A stretch of 64,000 bases of DNA from CAZPAV01 sp964584755 (GTDB lineage Bacteria; Actinomycetota; Acidimicrobiia; Spongiisociales; UBA5794): assembly GCA_964584755.1 (NCBI GenBank), contig CAZPAV010000008.1, forward strand, positions 5,496 to 69,495, given 5' to 3'. The position numbers and the translations under genes were made by a program. The notes under the pieces were generated by a model. The model saw only the letters and a program-made list of their open reading frames with translations, ran no database searches and had not been told where the DNA came from. This document shows, one piece after another, positions 7,269-16,200 of this stretch (position 1 is its first letter; each line of letters starts with the position of its first letter).

Positions 7269-7889
7269 ATGATCCCCGTCTCCGCCGCCCCCCCGCCCCA
7301 CTACCGCGACACGGCGGTCACGGTGCGCAAGCTCCCGGTGGGCCCCCTCGAGAACAACGCCTACCTCGTCGTCTGCAACGCCACCGGCCACGCCGTCCTC
7401 GTCGACGCCGCCGCCGAGCCGGAGCGGCTCCTCGCCGCCGCCGACGACGTCACGCTCGAGGCGATCGTCACCACCCACGGACACTGGGACCACGTCCAGG
7501 CCGTTCCCGCGATCGTTGCGGCGACCGGCGTCCCCTTCCGTCTCCACCCCGCCGACGCGGAGCTCGCCGGCCGCGAGCCCGACCTGCCGCTCGAGGAGGG
7601 TGTCCTGCAGGTCGGCGCCCTGCGCGTGGCCGTCCTCTCCACCCCCGGTCACACCCCCGGCTCCGTCTGCCTGGCCCTGCCCGGCCTCGTGCTCACCGGC
7701 GACACGCTCTTCCCGGGCGGGCCTGGGGCGACCCGCGACCCCGACGCCTTCGACCGCATCGTGCACAGTCTCGAGAAACGGCTCTTCACCCTGCCCGACG
7801 ACACCCTGGTCCTCCCCGGACACGGACTCGACACGACGATCGGCGCCGAGCGTCCGCACCTCGACGACTGGAAGGCCCGAGGATGGTGA
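7269..7889 (+). CDS. metallo-beta-lactamase fold hydrolase (glyoxalase II-like)
   Basis: A 206-residue cytoplasmic binuclear metal hydrolase. The metal-binding motif THGHWDH gives His70, His72, Asp74 and His75; further ligands are in STPGHTPGSV, LTGDTLF and LPGHG, all in the expected order. It is short, close to single-domain YcbL-type glyoxalase II proteins, which hydrolyse thioesters, but a sulfur dioxygenase or other thioester hydrolase role is possible. Its last 7 bases overlap the next gene, a luciferase-like oxidoreductase, so the pair is one operon. Confidence 0.88.
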   Translation: MIPVSAAPPPHYRDTAVTVRKLPVGPLENNAYLVVCNATGHAVLVDAAAEPERLLAAADDVTLEAIVTTHGHWDHVQAVPAIVAATGVPFRLHPADAELAGREPDLPLEEGVLQVGALRVAVLSTPGHTPGSVCLALPGLVLTGDTLFPGGPGATRDPDAFDRIVHSLEKRLFTLPDDTLVLPGHGLDTTIGAERPHLDDWKARGW

Positions 7890-8860
7890 GCACGGACACG
7901 GCGCGCCTGGAGTTCGGCCTCATGGTGGAACCCCAGGCCGGCGGGTCGTACGCACGCCTCCTCGACCTGGCGCGCTGGGCGGAAAGGCGGGGCCTCACCG
8001 TCTTCGCCCGCTCCGACCACTACCGCGACGGCGACCGTTCGGCACCGGTCACCGATGCGCTGACAAGCCTCGCCGGGCTGGCCCGCGAGACCCGACGGAT
8101 TCGTCTCGCCGTCCTCGTGACCCCGGCGACCTTCCGGCATCCCGCCGTGCTGGCGAAGACGGCGGCGACCCTCGCCGAGATGTCCGCAGGACGCTTCTCG
8201 CTGGGCGTGGGCACCGGTTGGATGGCCCAGGAGCACGAGGCGTTCGGGATCGAGCTGCCGGGCCTGCGCGAGCGATTCAGCCGCCTCTACGAGACCCTCG
8301 CCTACCTCCGCGCCGCCTTCGCGGGCGACTCGGGGTATCGAGGCCGTCACTACACGCTCCAGCCCGGGGACGTGCTACCCCGTCCCGCCGGTCGACTGCC
8401 GATCATCGTGGGCGGCAGCGGGATGCGGAAGACCCCCACGTTCGCCGGTCGGTTCGCCGACGAGTACGACATGTTCGTCTGCGACCGCGACACGCTGCGC
8501 CGGCGCCTCGCCGTCATGCGCGCCGCCGCGGTGGAGGCCGGACGCGACCCCGAGGCCATCCTCGTGAGCTTCGTGACCTCCGCGGTCGTCGCCCCGACCG
8601 AGCGGGAGTACGCGGCGCTCGTCGCCGAGCGCGCCGCGGCACGGCGCCTCGATCCCGAGGAGTACGCGGCGATGCTCGCCGCGCGCGACGTCCCGCGCGG
8701 GACGCCCGAGCGGGCCGCGGCGATCGTGGCCGGGTGGGGTGCCGCGGGGGTGGGCCGCGTCTATCTGCAGGTGTACCGCCCCCTCGAGGAGATCGACACC
8801 GGGGAGCTGTCGTTCCTCTTCGACGCCCTCGGCGCCGGAGCGGTCCCGACCACCGGCTAG
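7883..8860 (+). CDS. luciferase-like (LLM class, probably F420-dependent) oxidoreductase
   Basis: A 325-residue TIM-barrel protein of the bacterial luciferase superfamily. Visible landmarks are LEFGLMVEPQ at the start, FARSDHY, RRIRLAVLVTPATFRHPAVLAKTAATL split over the third strand, GRFSLGVGTGW, and LPIIVGGSG. These match the actinobacterial F420 group (the GxGxGW segment and the conserved RHP/YRHP). The cofactor could be F420 or FMN; F420 is inferred from the lineage. Two adjacent start codons (ATG GTG) are possible at 7883 and 7886. It overlaps the MBL hydrolase upstream. Confidence 0.85.
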   Translation: MVSTDTARLEFGLMVEPQAGGSYARLLDLARWAERRGLTVFARSDHYRDGDRSAPVTDALTSLAGLARETRRIRLAVLVTPATFRHPAVLAKTAATLAEMSAGRFSLGVGTGWMAQEHEAFGIELPGLRERFSRLYETLAYLRAAFAGDSGYRGRHYTLQPGDVLPRPAGRLPIIVGGSGMRKTPTFAGRFADEYDMFVCDRDTLRRRLAVMRAAAVEAGRDPEAILVSFVTSAVVAPTEREYAALVAERAAARRLDPEEYAAMLAARDVPRGTPERAAAIVAGWGAAGVGRVYLQVYRPLEEIDTGELSFLFDALGAGAVPTTG

Positions 8861-8875
8861 CGGCACGCCGCTGGC

Positions 8876-8881
8876 TAACCT
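8876..8881 (+). promoter_or_regulatory. -10 element, leaderless start of sufC
   Basis: TAACCT, 7 nt, ATG at 8889. This gives sufC-sufS-sufU a promoter of its own. Confidence 0.6.
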
Positions 8882-8888
8882 CGTGGCC

Positions 8889-9647
8889 ATGACCCGTCCG
8901 CCGCTGCTCGTCATCGAGGACCTCCACGCGTCGGTCGACGGTACGGAGATCCTCAAGGGCGTGGACCTCGTCGTGAACACCGGCGAGGTCCACGCCGTCA
9001 TGGGGCCCAACGGATCGGGCAAGTCGACGCTCGCCAACGTCCTCTTCGGTCACCCGGCGTACGAGGTCACCTCGGGGAGGGTCCTCTACCGGGGCGAGGA
9101 CGTCACGAACTGGTCCGCGGACGCCCGGGGGCGGGCCGGGATGTTCCTCGGCTTCCAGTACCCGGAGGAGATCCCCGGGGTCTCCATGGTGAACTTCCTC
9201 CGCACCGCCCTCACCAACCGCACCGGGACCGAGTACACCGTGCTCGAGCTCCGCCTCAAGATCATGGACGCCATGCGCGAGCTGGAGATGGATCCCTCCT
9301 TCGCCGACCGCTACCTCAACGAGGGCTTCTCGGGAGGGGAGCGCAAGCGCAACGAGATCCTCCAGATGGCCGTCCTCGAACCGGACCTGGCCATCCTCGA
9401 CGAGACCGACTCGGGTCTCGACATCGACGCGCTCCGGACCGTCGCCGCCGGGGTCGAGCGGCTGGCGACCCCCGAGCGCGGGTTCCTCCTCATCACGCAC
9501 TATCAGCGGATGCTCGACTACATCACGCCGCACGTCGTCCACGTCTTCGTCGACGGGCACATCGTCGAGACCGGTGGACCCGAGCTCGCCGAGGCCGTCG
9601 AGCAGAGCGGATACGAGGCCTACCGGACCGGGGTCGCGACGCGATGA
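8889..9647 (+). CDS. sufC: SufC, ATPase of the SUF iron-sulfur scaffold (copy 1)
   Basis: A 252-residue ABC-type ATPase that powers the SufBCD scaffold. It has Walker A GPNGSGKST, the SufC-specific FQYPEEIPGVSMVNFLR, signature FSGGERKRNEILQMA, Walker B LAILDETDSGLDIDAL and the switch histidine in ITHYQRML. Every SufC diagnostic segment is canonical. It is followed by sufS with a 4-base overlap and then sufU. A second, divergent SufC is encoded at 15167-15883. This copy stands next to the sulfur-donating enzymes rather than next to sufB or sufD. Confidence 0.95.
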   Translation: MTRPPLLVIEDLHASVDGTEILKGVDLVVNTGEVHAVMGPNGSGKSTLANVLFGHPAYEVTSGRVLYRGEDVTNWSADARGRAGMFLGFQYPEEIPGVSMVNFLRTALTNRTGTEYTVLELRLKIMDAMRELEMDPSFADRYLNEGFSGGERKRNEILQMAVLEPDLAILDETDSGLDIDALRTVAAGVERLATPERGFLLITHYQRMLDYITPHVVHVFVDGHIVETGGPELAEAVEQSGYEAYRTGVATR

Positions 9648-10873
9648 CCGACCTGTCGGACCTGCGCTCCGACTTCCCGCTCCTCGGCCGGGAGATGAAC
9701 GGTCATCCTCTCGTCTACCTGGACTCCGCGGCGACGACCCAGAAGCCCCTCGCCGTCATCGAGGCCCTCGACGACTACTACCGCCGCCGCAACGCCAACG
9801 TGCATCGGGGCGCGTACCGCCTCGCCGCGGAGGCGACCGACGCCTACGAAGCCGCTCGATGTCGCGTCGCCTCCTTCGTCAACGCCGCCGCCCCGGAGGA
9901 GCTCGTCTTCACCCGGGGCACCACCACCGCCCTCAACTTCATCGCCTACGGATGGGGCCTGAACCACCTCGGCGAAGGGGACCGCATCCTCCTCACCGTG
10001 ATGGAGCACCACGCGAACATCGTCCCCTGGCAGCTCGTCGCCCGGTACACCGGCGCCGAGCTCGTCTACCTCGACCTCGACGACGAGTACGAGGTCGACC
10101 TCTCCGAGCTCGGCACCCTGCTCGACGAGCGGGTCAAGATCGTCGGCGTCTCGGGCATGTCGAACGTCACCGGCGCGTTCGGGCCCGTGGCCGATCTCGT
10201 CGCCGCGGGTCACGCGGTGGGGGCGCTCGTCGTCGTCGACGGCGCCCAGCTCGTGCCCCACGTGCCCACCGACGTCCAGGCCATGGGGGCCGACTTCCTC
10301 GCCTTCTCGGCGCACAAGATGCTGGGGCCGACCGGGATCGGCGCGCTGTGGGGCCGGCGGGAGCGCCTCGAGGAGATGGAGCCCACCGAGGGCGGCGGGG
10401 AGATGATCGCCGACGTCCGGCTCCACGAGTCGCGTTGGGCGCCGGTGCCCCACAAGTTCGAGGCGGGCACCCCGCCCATCGCCGAGGCGATCGGCTTCGG
10501 CGCGGCCGTCGAGTACCTCGAGAAGGTGGGCATGACGGCCATCCGTGAGCACGAGCGGCGCCTCACCGCGTACGCCCTCGAGCGTCTCGCCACCATCCCT
10601 GACCTCACCGTGTACGGCCCCACCGACGTGAACCGTCGCGGGGGGGCGGTGAGCTTCCAGCTCGCCGACATCCACGCCCACGACATCGCCACGATCCTCG
10701 ACGAGTACGGGGTGGCGGTGCGGGCCGGTCACCACTGTGCCAAGCCGCTCATGCGCCGCCTCGAGGTCCCGGCCACGGCCCGGGCCTCCTTCTACCTGTA
10801 CAACACCTCCGCCGACGTGGACCGGCTCGTCGACGCTCTCATGGAGGCGCGCCGGGTCTTCGGGTTGACGTGA
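9644..10873 (+). CDS. sufS: SufS cysteine desulfurase
   Basis: A 409-residue PLP enzyme that takes sulfur from cysteine and supplies it to SufU and SufBCD. The N-terminus DFPLLGREMNGHPLVYLDSA is typical of SufS. The PLP lysine is Lys225 in SAHKMLGPTG, and the catalytic cysteine is Cys365 in RAGHHCAKPLM, the short-loop group II form. VMEHHANIVPWQ and NVHRGAYRLA also match. The ATG overlaps the sufC stop (ATGA). The transpersulfuration partner SufU follows. Confidence 0.95.
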   Translation: MTDLSDLRSDFPLLGREMNGHPLVYLDSAATTQKPLAVIEALDDYYRRRNANVHRGAYRLAAEATDAYEAARCRVASFVNAAAPEELVFTRGTTTALNFIAYGWGLNHLGEGDRILLTVMEHHANIVPWQLVARYTGAELVYLDLDDEYEVDLSELGTLLDERVKIVGVSGMSNVTGAFGPVADLVAAGHAVGALVVVDGAQLVPHVPTDVQAMGADFLAFSAHKMLGPTGIGALWGRRERLEEMEPTEGGGEMIADVRLHESRWAPVPHKFEAGTPPIAEAIGFGAAVEYLEKVGMTAIREHERRLTAYALERLATIPDLTVYGPTDVNRRGGAVSFQLADIHAHDIATILDEYGVAVRAGHHCAKPLMRRLEVPATARASFYLYNTSADVDRLVDALMEARRVFGLT

Positions 10874-10922
10874 TGCGACGCGACGTCGGTGGTTCCCCAC
10901 AGCCACGACCCGGGAGGCGACC

Positions 10923-11381
10923 GTGACGTCCCTCGACGAGCTGTACCGCGAGGTCATCCTCGACCACTATCGCAACCCCCGTCACCGCGGCGCGCTCGGC
11001 GGTCCCCACGTCCACGCCGAGGGTCAGAACCCTTCCTGCGGGGACGAGTTCTCCCTCGACCTCGCGGTCGAGGACGGGGTGGTCACCGCCGTGGCCATCC
11101 AGGGTCAAGGATGCTCCATCTCGCAGGCCTCGGGCTCGATGATGGCCGAGGCGGTCCTCGGCAAGAGCATCGAGGAGGTCGAGGAGCTGACCCGTCGCTT
11201 CCGCCTCATGATGAGCATCGACGAGGGTGAGAACCCCGTCGACCCGGAGCGCCCCGGCGCCGTGCTCGGCGACCTCGAGGCGCTCCAGGGCGTCCGCCGC
11301 TTCCCGGTGCGCATCAAGTGCGCCGACCTCCCGTGGGTGACCCTCGCCGAGGCGCTCGAGAAAGCCCGGACGAGCGCCTGA
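10923..11381 (+). CDS. sufU: SufU, sulfur acceptor for SufS
   Basis: A 152-residue zinc-containing U-type protein that accepts sulfur from SufS. The zinc/sulfur ligands sit where the family has them: Cys39 and Asp41 (NPSCGDEF), Cys64 (GQGCSISQAS) and Cys133 (RIKCADLPW). The insertion LQGVRRFPVRIKC distinguishes SufU from IscU. The GTG at 10923 has GGGAGG 6 nt upstream. It lies 49 nt after sufS on the same strand and probably shares its transcript. Confidence 0.93.
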   Translation: MTSLDELYREVILDHYRNPRHRGALGGPHVHAEGQNPSCGDEFSLDLAVEDGVVTAVAIQGQGCSISQASGSMMAEAVLGKSIEEVEELTRRFRLMMSIDEGENPVDPERPGAVLGDLEALQGVRRFPVRIKCADLPWVTLAEALEKARTSA

Positions 11382-11400
11382 CCGACGTCCCGCGACGAGG

Positions 11401-11406
11401 TACGCT
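11401..11406 (+). promoter_or_regulatory. -10 element, leaderless start of pncA
   Basis: TACGCT, 6 nt, ATG at 11413. No Shine-Dalgarno sequence. Confidence 0.6.
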
Positions 11407-11412
11407 GAGACC

Positions 11413-12003
11413 ATGGTGCGGTACGACGCGCACACGGCCCTCGTCGTCGTCGACGTGCAGAACGACTTCGCCGACCCGGCCGGGGCGCTCGCCGTGGCCG
11501 GCGGCGCCGACATCCTCCCCTTCGTGAACGAGCAGATCGCCGCCGCCCGCGACGCCGGCGCAGTGGTCGCCTACACCCAGGACTGGCATCCGCCCTCGAC
11601 CCCGCACTTCGCCAAGGACGGGGGGATCTGGCCGGTGCACTGCGTCGGTGACACCTGGGGCGCGGAGCTCCACCCCGACCTCCTCGTCGTCGCGGACGCG
11701 GTTCGCGTCCGGAAGGGAACCGGGGGCGAGGACGGATACTCCGGGTTCACGGTGCGTGATCCGAGGAGCGGCGAGGAGCGGCCCACCGGGCTCGGGGACG
11801 CCCTGCGGGGACGGGACGTCACCGACGTCGTCGTCCTCGGCCTCGCCACCGACTACTGCGTCAAGGACACCGCCCTGGACGCCGCCCGACTCGGCTTCCG
11901 GACCACGCTCCTCGCCGACGGTGTCCGGGCGGTGAACCTCCGGCCCGGAGACGGGGCGCGTGCGGTCGCCGTCCTGTGCGGGGCCGGCGTCACGATCGAG
12001 TAG
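11413..12003 (+). CDS. pncA: nicotinamidase
   Basis: A 196-residue isochorismatase-fold enzyme that hydrolyses nicotinamide to nicotinate for NAD salvage. The triad is Asp14 (VVVDVQNDF), Lys101 (VRKGTGGEDGYSGF) and Cys149 (ATDYCVKDTAL). The metal ligands are Asp57, His59 and His65 in QDWHPPSTPHF. All match PncA rather than generic cysteine hydrolases. It converges on pncB, the next enzyme of the same pathway, with 20 nt between stops. Confidence 0.95.
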   Translation: MVRYDAHTALVVVDVQNDFADPAGALAVAGGADILPFVNEQIAAARDAGAVVAYTQDWHPPSTPHFAKDGGIWPVHCVGDTWGAELHPDLLVVADAVRVRKGTGGEDGYSGFTVRDPRSGEERPTGLGDALRGRDVTDVVVLGLATDYCVKDTALDAARLGFRTTLLADGVRAVNLRPGDGARAVAVLCGAGVTIE

Positions 12004-12023
12004 GGACGGGCCGGCGCCGCCGG

Positions 12024-13595
12024 TCAGCCGCCTCCGGGCTCCTCGGCGCGGGCCCGGGCGACGAGCTCCTCCTGGAGGGCCCGCATCCGGTCCGTGATCG
12101 AGACGTGGTACCGATGCGGGTTGACGAGCCGGCGGACGCCGGGGTCGAGTCGCTCCAGGTCGGCACGCCGCCGGGCGCGCAGCACCTCGAGGGGCTCGGG
12201 CTCCCCGACCGGGGCCCCCCGGTGGAAGACGACGTCGTGGAGCTCCTCGATCCCGCCGATCTCCCCCGCCTCGAGGACCCGCGTGACCCCGGCCCGGTGC
12301 GGGTGATGGAGCACGATCGGTCCCGTGGGATCGGCTTCCTCCTCGTAGGTGGCGACCACGTCGGCGGTGGCGAGGCCACGGGTGTCGTAGATGCGCCAGA
12401 CCCGTTTCCGTCCCGGGATCGGCATCTTCTCCGGCGAGTCGGAGATCTTGATGGCCGGGAGCCAGCCACCGTCGCCGTCCCCGAGGGCGACGAGCTTGTA
12501 CACGCCGTCGAGGGCGGAGTGGCCGTGGGAGGTGATCAGTCGGGTCCCCACCCCGTAGACGAGACGCCGTACGAGGGCGGCGGGATCCACCCCGTAACGG
12601 GGAGCCTCCTCGTCGATCTGGGAGAGGATCTGCCACAGGGCGAGCTCGTCGAGCTCGCTGGAGAGGACGATGGCGACGTCTCCGAACCCGGCCTCGTCGA
12701 GCATCGCGGCCGCCCGAATGGCGAGGTACGCCAGGTCTCCCGAGTCGAGTCGGATCCCCACCGGCTCGTACCCCCGCGCGCGCAGCTCGCGGAAGACGGT
12801 GATGGCGTGGGGGACCCCGCTCTCGAGTGTGTCGACGGTGTCGACGAGGAGCACGCACTCCTCGGGGTAGGCGGCGGCGTAGGCGCGAAAGGCACCGAGC
12901 TCCCCCTCGCCCATCGCCATGAACGCCTGCACCATCGAGTGGGCATGGGTCCCCTTCGGGTCGATCCCCAGCGCGTGGGAGAGCCCTACGACGCTGGTGA
13001 AGGCGGCTCCTCCCACCAGCGCCGCCCGCGCCCCGGCGTTGGCGCCGGTGTCGGGGCCGCGGCGGAGGCCGAACTCGAGGACCGGTCGACCCCGTCCGGC
13101 CTCGTCGATCCGGGAGGCCTTCGTGGCGACGAGCGTGGCGTAGTTGAGGTGGTTCAGCAGCGAGGTCTCGAGGATCTGGGCCATCGCCAACGGCCCCTCC
13201 ACCATCACGATCGGGGCGTGGGCGTGGACGATGCGGCCCTCCGGGACGGCGCGCACGAGGATCTCCCCGAAATGGCCGTGCTCGGCCAGCCAGTCGAGGA
13301 ACCTCCCGTCGAATCGGGGGCTCCCCGACGGCGTTCGCTGACTCCGCAGCTCGTCGAGGTCCTCGGTCCGGAACCGTACCCGCTGCATCCAGTCGAGGAG
13401 CCAGCCGAGACCGGCCGCCACGCAGTACCCCGCCTGGTGCTCCCCGTAGTCGGGGTAGTGCCGGAAGAAGTAGTCGAAGCGGGCGGGCCGCGCCGCGATG
13501 CCCTGCTTCCAGTAGAGCTGGGCCATCGTGAGCTGGTACTGGTCGGTGAAGAGGATGCCCTCACAGAGGTCACGACGTCGGACCGGTTCCGTCAT
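12024..13595 (-). CDS. pncB: nicotinate phosphoribosyltransferase
   Basis: A 523-residue enzyme that condenses nicotinate with PRPP, the step after PncA in NAD salvage. The N-terminus LFTDQYQLTMAQLYWKQG is the family hallmark. VLEFGLRRGPDTGANAGARA, HAHSMVQAFMAMGEGELGAF, IRLDSGDLAYL and VGTRLITSHGHSALDGVYKL follow in order. It is somewhat longer than the usual 430-490 residues because of a C-terminal extension rich in Arg and Glu. The ATG at 13595 has a strong GAGGAGGGAGG site directly upstream. Confidence 0.93.
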   Translation of the reverse strand: MTEPVRRRDLCEGILFTDQYQLTMAQLYWKQGIAARPARFDYFFRHYPDYGEHQAGYCVAAGLGWLLDWMQRVRFRTEDLDELRSQRTPSGSPRFDGRFLDWLAEHGHFGEILVRAVPEGRIVHAHAPIVMVEGPLAMAQILETSLLNHLNYATLVATKASRIDEAGRGRPVLEFGLRRGPDTGANAGARAALVGGAAFTSVVGLSHALGIDPKGTHAHSMVQAFMAMGEGELGAFRAYAAAYPEECVLLVDTVDTLESGVPHAITVFRELRARGYEPVGIRLDSGDLAYLAIRAAAMLDEAGFGDVAIVLSSELDELALWQILSQIDEEAPRYGVDPAALVRRLVYGVGTRLITSHGHSALDGVYKLVALGDGDGGWLPAIKISDSPEKMPIPGRKRVWRIYDTRGLATADVVATYEEEADPTGPIVLHHPHRAGVTRVLEAGEIGGIEELHDVVFHRGAPVGEPEPLEVLRARRRADLERLDPGVRRLVNPHRYHVSITDRMRALQEELVARARAEEPGGG

Positions 13596-13623
13596 CCTCC
13601 CTCCTCGCTGCCCGATACCGGGA

Positions 13624-15012
13624 TCAGGCGACGACTCCCCCCTCGGTCATGGGCCGCACGTCGAGCGCCTTGTCGAGCTCGTCGGGAGGGAGCACCGCCA
13701 TCTCGAGCGCCACGTCACGGACGCCGCGATTCTCGGCGAACGCCTTCTTCGTGATCTCCGCCACCTTGTCGTAGCCGATGTGCGGCACGAGCGCCGTGGC
13801 GACGATGGCGTTCTGGTCGAGGAGCCACGCCGCCCGCTCCTCGTTCGCCACGATGCCCCGAATGGTCTTCTCCTCGAGCACACGGGCGCCGGCGGCGAGC
13901 AACTCGATCGACTCCATGAGGTCGTGGGCGAGCACGGGCATCATGACGTTGAGCTCGAAGTTGCCGTTGGCGCCGCACCAGGCGATGGTGACGTCATTGC
14001 CGGCGACCTGCGCCGCGATCTGCATGACCGCCTCCGGGATGACCGGGTTGATCTTCCCCGGCATGATCGACGAGCCGGGTTGCAGGGAGGGGAGGACGAT
14101 CTCGCCGATGCCGTTGCGGGGGCCCGACGAGAGCCAGCGCAGGTCGTTGACGATCTTGAAGAGGGAGACGGCGACGGTCTTCAGCGCCCCCGAGGCGCTC
14201 ACCGCCGCGTCCTTGGCGGCCTGAGCCTCGAAGTGGTTCCGCGCCTCGACGAAGGCGTATCCGGTGCGCTCGGCCATGATGGCGATCGCCCGGGCGGCGA
14301 AGCCCGCCGGCGCGTTGAGCCCCGTGCCCACGGCGGTCCCCCCGAGCGCGAGCTCGCGGAGCTCGGGAAGCACCTTCTCGATCCGCGCCACGCCGTTGCA
14401 CACCTGGGCTGCGTACCCGGAGAACTCCTGACCCAGCCGGATCGGCGTGGCGTCCTGGAGGTGGGTCCGCCCCGACTTGAGCACCCCGTCGAACTCGACG
14501 GCCTTCGCCTCGAGACTCTCGGCGAGACGCCGCAGGGCGGGGAGGAGATCCTCCTCCATGGCGGCCACCGCGGCGACGTGGATGGCGGTCGGGATGACGT
14601 CGTTGGAGGACTGTCCGGCGTTGACGTGGTCGTTGGGGTGGACGAGCTTGCTCCCCAGCTCGCCGCCGAGGATCTCCGTCGCCCGGTTGGCGATGACCTC
14701 GTTGGCGTTCATGTTCGTCGAGGTGCCCGACCCGGTCTGGAAGACGTCCAGTACGAACTGATCGTCGAGCCGTCCCTCCATGACCTCCTCGGCGGCACGA
14801 ACGATCGCCCCGGCCTTCTCGGCGTCGAGATGGCCGAGCTCCTCGTTCGCCTGGGCCGCGGCGGCCTTGACGAGGCCGAGGGCCCAGATGAACCGACGTC
14901 CGAAACGCAGACCGGAGATCGGGAAGTTCTCGACGGCCCGCTGGGTCGAGGCCCCGTAGTAGGCGCCGTCGGGGACCTGGACCTCACCCATGGAATCTCG
15001 TTCGATGCGCAT
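13624..15012 (-). CDS. fumC: class II fumarate hydratase
   Basis: A 462-residue iron-free fumarase interconverting fumarate and malate in the TCA cycle. It begins MRIERDSMGEVQVPDGAYYG and has the sequence blocks TGSGTSTNMNANEVIANRA, HPNDHVNAGQSSND, GGTAVGTGLNAP and the superfamily signature GSSIMPGKINPVIPEAV. The close match to mycobacterial FumC at both ends favours fumarase over aspartase, which shares the signature. The ATG at 15012 has GAGGAG upstream, and a TAACCT -10-like hexamer lies at 15056-15051. It is downstream of pncB only in position; both are minus strand, 28 nt apart. Confidence 0.92.
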   Translation of the reverse strand: MRIERDSMGEVQVPDGAYYGASTQRAVENFPISGLRFGRRFIWALGLVKAAAAQANEELGHLDAEKAGAIVRAAEEVMEGRLDDQFVLDVFQTGSGTSTNMNANEVIANRATEILGGELGSKLVHPNDHVNAGQSSNDVIPTAIHVAAVAAMEEDLLPALRRLAESLEAKAVEFDGVLKSGRTHLQDATPIRLGQEFSGYAAQVCNGVARIEKVLPELRELALGGTAVGTGLNAPAGFAARAIAIMAERTGYAFVEARNHFEAQAAKDAAVSASGALKTVAVSLFKIVNDLRWLSSGPRNGIGEIVLPSLQPGSSIMPGKINPVIPEAVMQIAAQVAGNDVTIAWCGANGNFELNVMMPVLAHDLMESIELLAAGARVLEEKTIRGIVANEERAAWLLDQNAIVATALVPHIGYDKVAEITKKAFAENRGVRDVALEMAVLPPDELDKALDVRPMTEGGVVA

Positions 15013-15166
15013 GACACGCTCCTCGGGGGATCTGGGATGCTTCCGCGTCGAGGTTAGCGACGCGGTCCGAGGGGCCGGTAGGGTCGGGCGACCCATGGGC
15101 CCGACGGACCGGCGTGCCCGGCACGTCCCGGCGGAGCCGGTGGCGGATCGGGCGTGACCCCCGGTC

Positions 15167-15883
15167 TCAACGGAAGCTCTCGTACCCCTCGGTCTCGAGC
15201 CGTTCCGCCAGCTCCGGTCCACCCGACGCCACGATCCGCCCGGCCACCATGACGTGGACGCGATCCGGCCGCATGTGCCGCAGGATCCGGCTGTAGTGGG
15301 TGATCACGAGGATGCCGAGACGTGGGCTTCGCAACCGTTCCACCATCTCCGCCACCTCGCGCACCGCGTCGACGTCGAGGCCGGAGTCGATCTCGTCGAG
15401 CACGGCGGCCCTGGGATCCGTCACCGCGAGCTGGAACATCTCCGAGCGCTTCTTCTCGCCGCCCGACAGGCCCACGTTCACGGGTCGGGTGAGGAACGGT
15501 TCCATGCGCAGACGGGCGACGGCGTCGGCGACCCGGGCGCGGAACGCCGGCTCGTCGATCGCCACCTGCGCCATCTCCTCGAGCAGGTCGGTGAGGGTGA
15601 CCCCGGGGATCTCGATCGGGTACTGGAACGCCTGGAACAGGCCGAGTCGCGCCCGCTCGTCCACCGGGAGGCCGAGGAGCGGCTCACCGGCGACGCGGGC
15701 GCTGCCCGAGGCCACGTACTCCTCCTTGCCGGTGAGCACGTGACACAGCGTCGACTTCCCCGACCCGTTGGGACCCATGAGCGCGTGGACCTCGCCGAAG
15801 GGAACGACGAGATCCACGCCGTGGAGGATCTCGAGATCCCCGAGACGGGCGGTGAGCCCCTCGGTGGCGAGGGCCGGGGTCAC
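15167..15883 (-). CDS. sufC: SufC-like ATPase (copy 2)
   Basis: A 238-residue SufC paralogue. It has Walker A GPNGSGKST, the SufC segment FQAFQYPIEIPGVTLTDLL, signature LSGGEKKRSEMFQLA, Walker B AAVLDEIDSGLDVDAV and ITHYSRILRHM. It clearly differs from the copy at 8889 (DEID for DETD, SEMFQLA for NEILQMA). The GTG at 15883 overlaps the TGA of the Rieske gene (GTGA). The order sufD-Rieske-sufC is that of the continuous actinobacterial operon, so this copy may be the resident one and the other a duplicate, or the reverse. Confidence 0.92.
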   Translation of the reverse strand: MTPALATEGLTARLGDLEILHGVDLVVPFGEVHALMGPNGSGKSTLCHVLTGKEEYVASGSARVAGEPLLGLPVDERARLGLFQAFQYPIEIPGVTLTDLLEEMAQVAIDEPAFRARVADAVARLRMEPFLTRPVNVGLSGGEKKRSEMFQLAVTDPRAAVLDEIDSGLDVDAVREVAEMVERLRSPRLGILVITHYSRILRHMRPDRVHVMVAGRIVASGGPELAERLETEGYESFR

Positions 15884-16200
15884 GCGTCCCCCTCCTCGGT
15901 GAGGACGAGGTAGACGTCGCCGTCCCGCACCTCGGCGACGTACACGGGAACCGGCCGGGTCGCCGGCAGCGAGTGAGGCACCCCCGTGCGCAGATCGAAC
16001 TCGGAGCCGTGACGGGGACACTCCACCTCGCCGTCGAAGACCTCCCCCTCGGCGAGGGATGCCTCGGCGTGGCTGCAGCGGTCCCCGAGCGCGTACACGT
16101 CGTCGCCGATGCGGAACACCGCCACCCGGTGGCCGGACACCTCGACGCGGACGCCGCGTCCCTCGGGGAGATCGCCCAAGGGGCCGACCCGAACCTCCAT
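15880..16200 (-). CDS. Rieske-type ferredoxin of the suf operon
   Basis: A 106-residue [2Fe-2S] protein with the Rieske ligands C-x-H and C-x2-H in RCSHAEASLAEG and ECPRHGSEFDL. The residues before and after (VYALGDRC, GVPHSLPATRPVPVY) are typical of small non-haem dioxygenase ferredoxins. Genes of this kind are known between sufD and sufC in Streptomyces and relatives. Here the ATG shares one base with the sufD stop (TGATG) and the stop overlaps the sufC2 start. A role as electron donor or cluster carrier in SUF assembly is inferred from position only. Confidence 0.9.
   Translation of the reverse strand: MEVRVGPLGDLPEGRGVRVEVSGHRVAVFRIGDDVYALGDRCSHAEASLAEGEVFDGEVECPRHGSEFDLRTGVPHSLPATRPVPVYVAEVRDGDVYLVLTEEGDA

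Noticed and set aside
13624..15012. Aspartate ammonia-lyase instead of fumarase
   Set aside because: The signature is shared by both, but the N-terminal RIERDSMGEVQVP and the GGTAVGTGLNAP region follow FumC closely, so fumarase is preferred.
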